From Actinostola sp. cb2023 (lineage: Eukaryota; Cnidaria; Anthozoa; Actiniaria; Actinostolidae): 64,000 bases of DNA. The stretch's first letter is position 1. Every line of letters starts with the position of its first letter. The stretch is taken from positions 177,709-241,708 of the forward strand of contig JAUJYZ010000731.1 in assembly GCA_033675265.1 (NCBI GenBank), read 5' to 3'. Below are positions 11,405-22,733 of the stretch, in pieces. The translations under genes were made by a program, and so were the position numbers. The notes beneath the pieces are model-generated. The model worked only from the letters and a program-made list of their open reading frames with translations, made no database searches and was not told where the DNA came from.

Positions 11405-11734
11405 AGAGCTTTTCAGTCAGTTATCGGTTTTTTGGAAAAAACCCGGAAATTCTCGAAAAACGCATTAGTGTGGACAGGGCCTAAGTATCTTAGTAACCTA
11501 ACGCGTCTCGCAACGAGTGGCGAAACACTGTTTTAGAGAATGCGAGAGTGAATGGAAAAGTAAATGGTAAGAAAGTATCGTGCTTCATTGAGAGTCAGCG
11601 CATGCGCTATAATACAGAATGGGAGAGTGTCGAATGGAAAAGTAAATGGTAAGAAAGTGAAGAGAAGGAAGCGAAGCAAATGAAGAATGTTAAAGTATCT
11701 CTTACTTTTTCAGAATCTACTTGTCGGTGTAAGA

Positions 11735-14700
11735 ATGAGTTACCTTCACAAGCCCCACACCAAGCCCCTGGAACACAGAACCCCGTTCCAGCTACTACAC
11801 AGGCACGTCAACACTCATCCCAGCAAAGAGGCTTTTGTCTTCCGAGATGAAAAGATGAACAGGGAGTCTCTCACCTTCCAAGATTACGAGACTAAGTCCC
11901 GGTTCCTCGCTGCCGCATTTCTAGAGATAGGCCTGGTACGAGGCGATAGAGTTCTTGTGATGTTACCAACGTGTATTGAGTTTGTACTCGTGCACATGGC
12001 TCTAAACAGGGTTGGCGCCAATGCTGTAATTACTGAAGAGGACGCCTTTCCTGCTGTTCACGGTATCGACAACTTGACCTGTGTCATCGCGCGCGTTGAT
12101 CCTAGTATATCGAACAATGAAAAGGTTGTACAGAATATTAAAACCTCTCTCGATGAGAACAAGCTGAAAGCCGCCGTGGTAGTTGGTCCTAATGACGGTT
12201 CATTGGATCATCAGAAGGTTTACACCTATGAAAAGCTCTTCCAAATGGGCCAGACAAACCCTGACTGTAATGACGCAGTCAAACGCGCTGAAGCTGCCGT
12301 GCAGATGGATGATCCAACATTTGTTATCTTTACATCTGGAAGTACTTCCATCCCTAAACCAATCCAATATACAAACCATGGTTTTATCAACGGGTTACTC
12401 GCAGATGCATCGGTGATGGCTATTACTAAAGAATCCATCTACTTTTCCGATTCTCCCTTTGACTGGATTTCGGGTGTATGCTTCAGTATTGGGGTTGTCA
12501 TAGTGATGGGATCAACCTTGATAGCCTTCCCTCCTAAACTCGCCTTTCAAAGAGGCATTGTACTGGTACCTACCATCATGAAGGTGATCGAAGAAGAAGC
12601 TTGCACGCATGCGGTATTCTTGGCGTACTTCCTTCACGACATGACCACGTGCAATGAAATCCTTGACACGAATCTGAGTAAGTTGAAGATTATTATAACT
12701 GGCGGCCAAGCAACTGCGGTCCCTCTTCTGAAAAAGGTCTTTCTCATGCTGCCTCGTATAGCGCTAATAAATGCATATGGAGCTACAGAGATGAATTTGG
12801 TTTCCAAACAAGTGATCACCAATGATAACATCGACACATTCGACTATGGACTGATGGATATTGTTGACGGTTTAGAATTAAAGATCGCTGATGAGAAAGG
12901 ACAAACCGTCCCACTTAATATGACAGGTATGCATACAGGTACCCTGGGTATCCCTAGGGACAAGGGGACGGTTTATCTTCCTCGTCATTTACAAAGGAAC
13001 AGGGACTATATGTATAGGTGGTTCCCCTAGGACGAGGAGGGTAGGGATAAAGGGACAGGGATTATATCTATAGGTGGTTCCCCAAGGACGAGGAGGGTAG
13101 GGATAAAGGGACAGGGATTATATGTATAGGTGGTTCCCCTAGGACGAGAAGAGTAGGGATAAAGGGACAGGGATTATATGTATAGGTGGTTCTCCTAGGA
13201 CGAGGAGAGTAGGGATAAAGGGACAGGGATTATATGTATAGGTGGTTCCCCTAGGACGAGGAGGGTAGGGATAAAGGGACAGGGATTATATGTATACGTG
13301 GTTTTGCTAGGACGAGGACAGTAGGGATAAAGGGACAGGGATTATATGTATATGTGGTTCTCCTAGGACGAGGAGGGTAGGGATAAAGGAACAAGGACTA
13401 TATGTATAGGTGGTTCCCCTAGGACGAGGAGGGTAGGGATAAAGGGACAGGGATTATATGTATAGGTGGTTCCCCCTAGGACGAGGAGAGTTGGGATAAA
13501 GGGACAGGGATTATATCTATAGGTGGTTCTCCTAGGACGAGGAGAGTAGGGATAAAGGGACAGGAATTATATGTATATGTGGTTCTCCTAGGACGAGGAG
13601 GGTAGGGATAAAGGAACAGGGACTATATGTATAGGTGGTTCCCCTAGGACGCGGAGGGTAGGGATAAAGGGACAGGTACTATATGTATAGGTGGTTCCCC
13701 TAGGACGAGGAGGGTAGGGATAAAGGGACAGGGATTATATGTATAGGTGGTTCTCCTAGGACGAGGAGAGTAGGGATAAAGGGACAAGGATTATATGTAT
13801 AGGTGGTTCCCCTAGGACGAGGAGGGCAGGGATAAAGGGACAGGGATTATATGTATAGGTGGTTCTCCTAGGACGAGGAGAGTAGGGATAAAGGGACAGG
13901 GATTATATGTATATGTGGTTCTCCTACGACGAGGAGGGTAGGGAGAAAGGAACAGGGACTATATGTATAGGTGGTTCCCCTAGGACGAGGAGGGTAGGGA
14001 TAAAGGGACAGGGATTATATCCATAGGTGGTTGCCCCTAGGACGAGGAGAGTAGGGATAAAGGGACAGGGATTATATCCATAGGTGGTTCACCTAGGACG
14101 AGGAGAGTAGGGATAAAGGGACAGGGATTATATCTATAGGTGGTTCCCCTAGGACGAGGAGAGTAGGGATAAAGAGACAGGGATTATATCCATAGGTGGT
14201 TCCCCCTAAGACGAGGAGAGTAAGAAATAAAGTCACAGGGATTATATCTATAGGTGATTCCCCCTAGGACGAGGAGAGTAGGGATAAAGGGACAGGGATT
14301 ATATCCAAAGGTGGTTCCCCCTAGGACGAGGAGAGTAGGGATAAAGGGACAGGGATTATATGTATAGGTGATTCCCCCTAGGACCAGAAGGGTAGGGATA
14401 AAGGGACAGGGACTATATGTATAGGTGGTTTCCCTAGGACGAGGAGGGTAGGGATAAAGGGACAGGGATTATATCCATAGGTGGTTGCCCCTAGGACGAG
14501 GAGAGTAGGGATAAAGGGACAGGGATTATATGTATAGGTGGTTCCCCCTAGGACGAGGAGAGTAGGGATAAAGGGACGGATTATATCTATAGGTGGTTCT
14601 CCTAGGACGAGGAGAGTAGGGATAAAGGAACAGGGATTATATGTATATGTGGTTCTCCTAGGACGAGGAGGGTAGGGATAAAGGAACCGGCAGGGACTAT

Positions 14701-16203
14701 ATGTATAGGTGGTTCCCCTAGGACGAGGAGGGTAGGGATAAAGGGACAGGGATTATATCGATAGGTGGTTCCCCCTAGGACGAGAAGAGTAGGGATAAAG
14801 GGACAGGGATTATATGTATAGGTGATTCCCCCTAGGACCAGAAGGGTAGGGATAAAGGGACAGGGATTATATCTATAAGTGCGGTTCCCCCTAGGACGAG
14901 GAGAGTAGGGACAAAAGGACAGGGATTATATCTATAGGTGGTTCCCCCTAGGACGAGGAGAGTAGGGATAAAGGGACAGGGATTATATGTATAGGTGGTT
15001 CCCGCCCCCTAGGACGAGGAGGGTAGGGATAAAGGGACAGGGATTATATGTATAGGTGGTTCCTCCTAGGACGAGGAGGGTCGGGATAAAGGGACAGGGA
15101 TTATATGTATAGGTGGTTCCCCCTAGGACGAGGAGGGTCGGGATAAAGGGACAGGGATTATGTGTATAGGTGGTTCTCCCTAGGACGAGGAAGGTCGGGA
15201 TAAAGGGACAGGGATTATATGTATAGGTGGTTCCCCCTAGGACGAGGAGGGTAGGGATAAAGGGACAGGTATTATATGTATAGATGGTTCCCCCTAGCTA
15301 GGACTCGAGGAGGTTAAGCATTGTCCCCATTCACAAGGAAATATATGCCCAGCGTGCCCCTAGGACATCCAAGGCAACAATATATGAATCAAGGAATGTG
15401 AAGAAAAAAGAAAAGAATGGACAATGTATCTACAAGGTTGAGGGGCATTAAAAAAACACAGATTGAACACCGCCAAGGGACATGGGATAGGGAATATACT
15501 AAGGAGACCCTGCCATGCATATATATTATACTTATACAAATCAGCAGCGTGAGAATAATAGTGAATGCGATCTATTAATAATGGTAATACAGCAGAACCT
15601 TTCGTAAACGACACGCTTGTAGTCAAAGTGCGCGGTCACTTACGATAGGAAATAATTAGAGTTGTAACTGTTTTCCATTCACCCACAGGAGAACTGTGCG
15701 CACGATCAGCTTGGATGTCATTTTGCAACTGGGATTTGATGTTATCTGAAGATAAGCCTACAACAGGCACTGGATCGAAGAACGGTTGGCACCACTCCAG
15801 GGACGGTGCTTCGCTCGATGAAAATGGAATGCTTAGGCTGCAGGGAAGAATGGATGACATGATCAAATGTGCCACTGAATCCATCACGCCTTACGAAATC
15901 GAAGACCTTCTCCTTGGTCACCCGGATGTCAAGAAGGTCTGCGTCGTTGGTGTTCCTGACGATCGGTTATACGAGAAATTATGCGCTTGCATCATCCTGA
16001 AAGATGGTAACCATAGCAACAAAGACGGCCATCTTGAAAAGCAGTTCCACGATTGGTGTAAGGATAACTGTTGGGAGTCGACCATGGGATTACAATGGAA
16101 ACCACATTATTATCTTTTTGTCGATAGCTTTGCTCTTACAAAGAATGGAAAGTTGAGTAGGAGGCTGGTCAGAGAAATGGCGGTCAAGGAACTTGGACTT
16201 TGA
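11735..16203 (+). CDS. AMP-binding acyl-CoA synthetase-like enzyme, copy 1
   Basis: Two coding exons, 11735-12926 and 15689-16203, join in phase (G|GA = Gly) to give 568 residues. The start is MSYLHKP, just inside an exon that opens after a tttttcag acceptor, so there is an upstream non-coding exon. Adenylate-forming motifs are visible: TSGSTSIPK (about residue 200), YGATE (about 348), GRMDDMIK, and the C-terminal catalytic lysine in NGKLSRR (about 552). The usual WxxTGD ribose-binding motif reads WHHSRDG. It would activate a carboxylic acid to an acyl-AMP and then an acyl-CoA; ACSF2-like medium-chain enzymes are the nearest family I can name. The substrate cannot be inferred. No clear mitochondrial presequence. 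Its tandem paralogue starts at 24286. Confidence 0.88.
12950..15300. repeat. 56-57-bp intronic minisatellite, about 41 units (copy 1)
   Basis: Unit core ggtggttcccctaggacgag then gagggtagggataaagggac and agggattatatgtata. It begins about 25 bp after the exon-1 donor and fills most of the 2.76-kb intron. Variants mix 'gtata' with 'ccata' and 4- with 5-C versions, giving higher-order patterns. It is strongly purine-biased on the + strand. Confidence 0.95.
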
Positions 16204-18102
16204 ACAGTGCCTGAACGGTACTTGTTGCAACTGCTTTCATACAGTTTTGTCAGTCTTGTAAATTTAGGGATGATTACAGTCACTAGTTGGAGTGCGTACG
16301 TGGATCATTTATGGCGTTCTTTTAACCCGCTGATTCTTGCGTGTCGGTGATAGATTAGTTTCCGATCAAGTTTTAAGAATTAATGTAATTAAAAAATGAA
16401 ACCCATTACAAGAAAGAGCATATCAACATTAGAAATATTACAAAGTTTCAATAAGTTTTGTTAGATGCTGAACGCCGAGTAACAGCTTTCCAAACATCGC
16501 AAAAATTACAAAGAAATGTAATTTTCAAGATGGCGCAGGGAACTGTGAAGGGAACTGTTGTCTGATGTCTGTGTTTAATCTAGAAATCGTTTGGATTATG
16601 AATACGTATACACTGTATCTGCATCTTTTAGATTTTCTAAGATCTTTTTTACTTGCATCAGCCACCCCAGAACAGGTTCATAGCATTTGTGAACCATTCT
16701 GCTAACACACACATTAATTGACTGATTGATTGATTGACACACACACACACACATAAAGAAAGCCTTAGACCGACTCGGGGCTCAGGTGGCGCAGAGTTCC
16801 CATTTCGGAAGTAAGTTATCGGTTATATATTTCAAAAACGATTGCGAGACCGAGACTATTTTGTTTGAAATTTGAAAATTCGTGAATTAATTCGAGCCGC
16901 ATATTGATTTTTACGAGACCCGGTATTTTTCAAAGACCATTCTATAGCCCTACTCGGATGAAAGCCGTAGACCGAGTGCTTTTATTGTTTCGAGTTGTTT
17001 GGAAAAACACGGAGCAAGAGCATATGGGTATTTTGTCTGCGCATGCGCCAACACAGCATTGACCAGTGACGTCTGAACCATTTTACAGCTCGATAGCTCA
17101 TTTTAAGGATATTTTGTAGGAGATCTACGCGTTTCTAAAGTTTAAACGTCATGACAATTTACTCATTTTTAAAGACGATAAACACTTCTTCCCCTGGGTA
17201 TATCTTTGGCCGCTGTTATTTCTTTTGATGACGAGATATTTTACATTGAAATGCGACTGTGGTGTTTTTAGTTGGATGTTCAGCGTTAATTATTTCTACA
17301 ATCAAGTATTCTACAGCACTGGATTAACGCTTGGTAATTGTGATGAAAGTAAACTTTTAGAATTTTAATGAAATGGTCTTTCAGGTGGAAGCGATTTCGA
17401 GCTATGGCTATGAATGTTCAAAGTGCATGTATACGACGAAAACGGCAGCCATTGTCAGTTTAGCTTGTCATGTCTGGACCTCCCTCACATTGCAATATGC
17501 AACTCATAATACATCGTAAATACTGGTTATGACAACTGCAGCATGCCTTCAGCATTGATAAAATAGAATCCATCATTTTAGAGTTGCATATGTTCATATA
17601 GACAAGTTAATAAATAAATATATGAGATAGAACTTCGCCATCTTGTTTGTTATTCCTGGTATTTAAATTAGCGCGGGATGGCGCGGGATATATGCGCGTG
17701 TCAGAGGGTCTTTGTGTTCAAGTTGGCATTTCACGCATGCGCAGACAAAATGCCCATGTGCTCGGAGCAAGAGCTTTTGAACTGAATAACTTCTCTCAAA
17801 TTCACCATAACTTATTTATTTCGAAGTTTACTAACTGAAACAAAATCTTATATTTCGATATATTCAATGAACTTATTGAAAATATCGATAATATAAAACT
17901 TTCGAAAATGCTGATGTTCACCATTACGTCGTAGCGCAATCAGTGGTGATTTATAATAAGTTCGGGGTGCGAAGCTCAGTGCTACCAAAGTTTACCAAAA
18001 CAATATGCGTTCTTTAACTCGATCACTAGATACTAGCAGTTCAACAATAATATTTCTAAGTGTAACTAAAGTTAGCATTTCAAGGTAATCGGAGAAGCAA
18101 GC
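16204..18102. other. 3' flank of copy 1 and intergenic DNA
   Basis: The duplicated 3' UTR runs to about 16360. A (CA)n run lies at about 16737-16753. The segment around 17013-17048 and its reverse complement at about 17735-17766 (gcatgcgcagacaaaatgcc) mark a loose inverted-repeat pair about 700 bp apart, perhaps the ends of an old element. No gene recognised. Confidence 0.5.
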
Positions 18103-18126
18103 AAGAGCCGGATGTATTTCATCTAA

Positions 18127-18333
18127 GGTTGCGTTTGATTGACTCTATTCCAGAATAGGAATACACGGAATAAACACTTGGATGCTTTTATTTCAGCACA
18201 TTTAAAATTCCAAACTGTTCCTTGTAACTTTATTATGATACAACAAGGAATCGTTTCATTTTAGAATGGACAGTAGCTGCGCGACAGCGGTTTAGGGATG
18301 TTATTCCGTGTATTTCTATTCTGGAACGCACCC
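18127..18333. mobile_element. TTCC-rich MITE (family M2), copy 1, with adjacent empty-site sequence
   Basis: Ends ggttgcgtttgattga and its counterpart ctggaacgcaccc, interior rich in gaatagga/ttattcc. Flanks are TAA on both sides. The flanking sequence (gccggatgtatttcatctaa ... tttgac) recurs uninterrupted at 18440-18470, which serves as an empty-site control. A second family member lies at 30967-31187. A TWA target duplication suggests PIF/Harbinger-type mobilisation. Confidence 0.72.
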
Positions 18334-18589
18334 TAATTTGACTAAAGCTCATATCTGCATGGATATGAAAGCACGCTAAAATTAGCATTTCCTGAGCCGG
18401 TATTTGTAATCTTGTAATAGTAGAGAACGGTGCGAGCAAGAGCCGGATGTATTTCATCTAATTTGAATAGAGCTCGTATCTGGATATGAAAACATGCACG
18501 CTGTAGTTTTATCAGTGTTTCACCGGGGTATCAAAGAGGATGCACGTGACTAAAAAGAAAGATCAGTCATTGGAAGTTCGCCTAATAAA

Positions 18590-19585
18590 TTATTACTCGG
18601 GCCCTTCCGAAGGAAGCCCGAGTTATAAAATGGACTTTCTTTTTTTTATTATTATTATTATTATTATTCGTCGGACACAAAATGCCAAGTATTTTGATCG
18701 TATCGAGTTTCAAGATAACTCAGCAGATAAGGGAGCAAGCTACTCTCCGGTCCCTGAATTCGCGGAAAACCGCTCTAATCGCTAAACAAACGACACACAG
18801 GACTCAAGTAGATATTTAATCTTAGATTATTTGAAAGCAGTTTGAGATCTTCAAGATATTGAAAGGTCGGGATTCTAGTTATAATCAAACTCACGACCAG
18901 CGATGTAACTACATCTATTGACAGAAAGCTATATGTACATGTACAGAAGAAGTCATGCAAACAGTCAGGCCAGTCGAGACTGAAAAACAAATGAAATGAA
19001 CTCAAAAACTATCATGACCTCGCTATGCCATGTTTGTTGCTTAATTGTAATAGTACGTGTACAGTTATGTCCTTGAGTATTTATAATTGAACTCACGACC
19101 AGCGATGTAACAACATCTATATTGACAGAAAGCTATATGTACAGAAGTCATGCAAACAATCGAACCAGTCGAGTTATTTTCAGTAACTCACGATGGATGT
19201 TTATTTTATTCCACGTTTGAAAAATTCAGTACGATTACAGTTGTGTGATCATTGTGTGAGTCATACATCTATTATGACTTGAGGTCACTTGAGGTTGCAT
19301 ATTCATGTTCGCCACAAACGGGTCGAATAGTTTCAGTACGATGCATGATCCTTATCTGAGTCATACATCTATGATGCGACCTAATTTTAGAACTCAAAAC
19401 AGGTCAGTGAACGGCAAAAATACAATCGAAATCAAAACGTCATTAGATTTCAGGGATCTGTTACAGAAGAAGACGCTCAATGAGCGTATAGTCGGGTATT
19501 TAATATGACAATGACAGTTGCGTGACGAGAGAGATTATTTGTATCGATGAGTATCGATAAAGATCTCCGACTGTTCGAGGTACAT
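18590..19585. repeat. Composite repeat R2, copy 1
   Basis: It opens with the hairpin actcgggcccttccgaagg / cccgagt and ends with aagatctccgactgttcgag. About 19260-19585 is nearly identical to 20518-20840, including a 67-codon ORF duplicated at 19305 and 20563. The ORF has no recognisable family. Confidence 0.8.
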
Positions 19586-20147
19586 ATATCGTACATCTTT
19601 AAACGTACTTGAGGTCACTTGAGGTTGCATATTCATGGCGCCACAAACGGGTCGAATAGTTTCCGAACGCCTATCGAACTAAATCCGAAAGTATGATTCG
19701 CTCAATAAACGGATCAAATAGTTTCGAGCGTATATCGAACTAAATCCGAAGTATTCTTCGATCAGGACAGATACTGAGATAGTGCTAAGCCATCGTCTTC
19801 GACGACTAGAAGTGAAAGAAGCAGTTGACCTGTGCAGAAGATAAATTAGGTTGTATCCAAGGCAAGCCATCCACAACGCATACGCCGATTCGTCTGGGCC
19901 CACTCTAAAAGATGTTGAGCGTTTTCGACTGGGCCTTTACACGAACTCATCAAAAATAAATCAAATGAACTCAAAGTCAAAAGGTAATCAAATGAACTCA
20001 AAGTCAAATGCAAATCAAATGAACTCGACATATATATACATAGTCTCCCTCGTCACGCAACTGTCAGTCATTGTCAGGTCTCTCCTCACGCAACTGACAT
20101 TGTCCTTGTCATAAGCCCGAGTATACGCTCATTGAGCGTCTTGTTAT
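19586..20147. repeat. Middle part of composite repeat R2
   Basis: It contains two near-copies of 'aatagtttccgaacgc / atcgaactaaatccgaag' (about 19655 and 19720) and a segment 19990-20145 that reverse-complements the end of the flanking copies (cgcaactgacattgtccttg; acgctcattgagcgtcttgt). Repeats are nested here; no gene. Confidence 0.65.
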
Positions 20148-20950
20148 TACTCGGGCCCTTCCGAAGCAAGCCCGAGTTATAAAATGCGTTTTTCGGTAGT
20201 AGTCGTAGTTTTGTTCGGCTAAAGAATGACGAAAGTATGCGACGTATTTAATCGTATCGAGTTTCAAGATTACTCAGCAGATAAGAAAAAAACAAACGAC
20301 ACACAGGACTCAAGTAGATTTGAATCTTAGTTTTGAAAGCAGCTGTAGATCTTCAAGCTATTAAAGGTCAGGATTATGTACAGAAGTCATGCAAACAATC
20401 GAACCAGTCGAGTTATTTTCAGTAACTCACGAGCACATGAACTTTATTCCACGTTTGTTTATTTTATTCCACGTTTGAAAAATTCATTATGATTACCGTT
20501 GTGTGATCATTGTGTGAGTCATACATCTATTATGACTTGAGGTCACTTGAGGTTGCATATTCATGTTCGCCACAAACGGGTCGAATAGTTTCAGTACGAT
20601 GCATGATCCTTATCTGAGTCATACATCTATGATGCGACCTAATTTTAGAACTCAAAACAGGTCAGTGAATGGCAAAAATACAATCGAAATCAAAACGTCA
20701 TTAGATTTCAGGGATCTGTTACAGAAGAAGACGCTCAATGAGCGTATAGTCGGGTATTTAATATGACAATGACAGTTGCGTGACGAGAGAGATTATTTGT
20801 ATCGATGAGTATCGATAAAGATCTCCGACTGTTCGAGGTACGTATATCGTACGTTTGTGGCGCCATGAATATGCAACCTCAAGTGACCTCAACGCAACTG
20901 ACATTGTCCTTGTCATAAGCCCGAGTATACGCTCATTGAGCGTCTTGTTT
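20148..20950. repeat. Composite repeat R2, copy 2
   Basis: It starts with the same actcgggcccttccgaag hairpin and shares tcgtatcgagtttcaagat, the 67-codon ORF block and the ending gagcgtcttgtt with the preceding unit. The middle differs by several indels. Confidence 0.8.
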
Positions 20951-20954
20951 AAGA

Positions 20955-21057
20955 ATTAGTCCAGTTTGTTTTTCTTTCGATTTGCGCGCTGATTCTACTG
21001 CGCTTTCTCGTTTTTCGTTCAATCTTTTCAACAAATCGAAAGAAAAACAAACTGGAT
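20955..21057. repeat. Hairpin, 27-bp arms
   Basis: Arms agtccagtttgtttttcttt and its reverse complement (aaagaaaaacaaactggatt) enclose a loop of about 45 bp. Confidence 0.75.
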
Positions 21058-21264
21058 TCGACTCCTCCAATCTTCTGACTCTGTTTTTGAAGTTATCATT
21101 TCTTCGTAGGACTCGTCGAGCAGCCGCTTTCTTTCAGACGAGGTGAGGGAGACTGGTAGCTAGATGTCTCAGTATGACATGTATGACACCAGGCAGGGAA
21201 ACACGAGACGTCTCTTTATATTAAATGCTCATCGGTTAGGACGGCGTGTTACTACTACAAACGC

Positions 21265-21595
21265 TACAATTACTCTAGTTCTTTCTTTCAGGTGGGTGTT
21301 TTAATTATAGCTTTTAAAATGCAACATTTTGTACTGCATACATTGACGTTGCCTCAGTCTCTAGTAACGCTGTCTCATTTGCACCGCTCTATTTGTGGCG
21401 AAACCCACATTAGCTTCTCAGTCGATACATTCAGTAGGTCGTTCAATGCATTTTTGACAACAGCATTACGGAATTTAGATACTTCTGCACGATACTTTAC
21501 TTTACTTTACTTCTGATTTTTGAGACACAAGTACAGAATATTTCAAGCTCGACACGTACAAAAGTTAAACATTACCCAAAGGTCACGCCATCTGT
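21265..21595. repeat. Dispersed repeat R1, uninterrupted copy
   Basis: It matches 6460-6750 joined to 8777-8832, with no insertion between, so it is the empty-site reference for the 2-kb element at 6751-8776. Confidence 0.82.
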
Positions 21596-21603
21596 ACAGG
21601 ACC

Positions 21604-21702
21604 CGAAATGATCCCTGGCTCCGAAATGATCCCTGGTTCCGAAATGATCCCTAAAGTGTCTAGACTGGCTCCGAAATGATACCGGGCCCGAAATGATCCC
21701 CA
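21604..21702. repeat. Array of five CCGAAATGATCCC-type motifs
   Basis: Five copies of ccgaaatgatccc or ccgaaatgatacc occur within 100 bp, and a sixth lies just beyond the palindrome at 22236-22249. The clustering around both ends of the palindrome suggests that they belong to one element. Confidence 0.75.
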
Positions 21703-21705
21703 GAC

Positions 21706-22223
21706 CAAGGACGCTAGGACAAAGACGTTGTGTGTATAAACTATGAGTTGCACTTATCTGTTGTTGTTTCTTATTCTGAAGTATACCATTGACCTTTCTG
21801 GCCTCTGTTGTCCCCTACTAGTTGCCAGTAAGTCGATTCCTGGCCAACGAACGTTTCGATTTGAATATGTACATATGTTCCGCCAGCCCGATATATGTTG
21901 TGAAATTATTAGTTCCAGTCCGCTCTCTGCCAAACGTATAGTTAGTTATCAGTGTAGCTAATTAACTTATTAGCTACACTGATAACTAACTATACGTTTG
22001 GCAGAGAGCGGACTGGAACTTAATTTCACAACATATATCGGGCTGGCGGAACATATGTACATATTCAAATCGAAACGTTCGTTGGCCAGGAATCGACTTA
22101 CTGGCAACTAGTAGGGGACAACAGAGGCCAGAAAGGTCAATGGTATACTTCAGAATAAGAAACAACAACAGATAAGTGCAACTCATAGCTTATACACACA
22201 ACGTCTTTGTCCTAGCGCCCTTG
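21706..22223. mobile_element. Near-perfect palindrome of about 518 bp
   Basis: Arms of about 255 bp (21706-21960 and 21968-22223) are nearly identical after reverse complementation. The same 55-residue reading frame (MSCTYLLLFLIL...) therefore opens on both strands at 21743 and 22186. Only a two-base indel near the centre and a few substitutions separate the arms. Such near-identity implies recent origin or ongoing correction. No protein family is recognised. Confidence 0.88.
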
Positions 22224-22299
22224 CCCAGACTGGCTCCGAAATGATCCCCAGTGAAATTCGGGAATGGTTGTATTCAGTCCCGGCCAGTTCCTTTCTTTT

Positions 22300-22349
22300 T
22301 CTCTTTTTCTTTCTTTTGCTTCTCTGGGGTTTTTTTCTTCCTTCCTTTC

Positions 22350-22389
<40 letters not shown>

Positions 22390-22440
22390 CTTCCTTTCGT
22401 CTTTCTCTCTTTATCTTTCGTTCTTCCTTTCTTTCTCTAA
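22300..22440. repeat. Pyrimidine-rich microsatellite
   Basis: Runs of (TC)n and TTTCT dominate, with the longest pure (TC) run at about 22353-22385. The ORFs over it are low-complexity artefacts. Confidence 0.85.
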
Positions 22441-22733
22441 TAACCACCTATTCCAAAATCGTTGTCCCCGCCGAAAGCAACACGCAACAAGCTGACGACC
22501 GCAAAGGACTTTGGGACTTTCTCCTTATTCATTTATTCATCCGTAGACATTTTGACAACATGCATTTTCAAATTGCCGAATAGTTCCAAATGATTGCTAT
22601 TCAACGTCCGTAGGGATAACTTCTCAAATACCACGGATAAATAAATTAATTAGGAGATTCCCAAAGTCCTTTGCGGTCGTCAGCTTGTTGCTTGTTGCTT
22701 TCGGCCCGGACAACGATATTTGGAATAGGTGTA
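22440..22733. mobile_element. Foldback MITE, arms about 85 bp
   Basis: Left arm taaccacctattccaaaatc ... gacgaccgcaaaggactttg; right arm caaagtcctttgcggtcgtc ... ggaataggtg. The loop is about 110 bp. Confidence 0.8.

Larger units (their letters stand above)
10237..16360. repeat. Segmental duplication, copy 1 (about 6.1 kb)
   Basis: This block is near-identical to 22926-29030 apart from minisatellite copy numbers and two insertions in copy 2. It contains the leader, the 33-bp array, the AMP-binding gene with its 56-57-bp intronic array, and part of the 3' UTR. The two copies are direct repeats about 12.5 kb apart. Confidence 0.92.

Noticed and set aside
10873..11468. Repetitive ORFs (NASVDGRKRCG)n and (VENDVEMLVWM)n
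   Set aside because: Artefact of the 33-bp minisatellite; two frames are open at once and one unit carries a frameshifting deletion.
12927..13030. C-terminal extension of the AMP-binding ORF into the minisatellite
   Set aside because: The donor at 12927 joins in phase to 15689 and completes the family; the extension differs between the two copies and is intronic.
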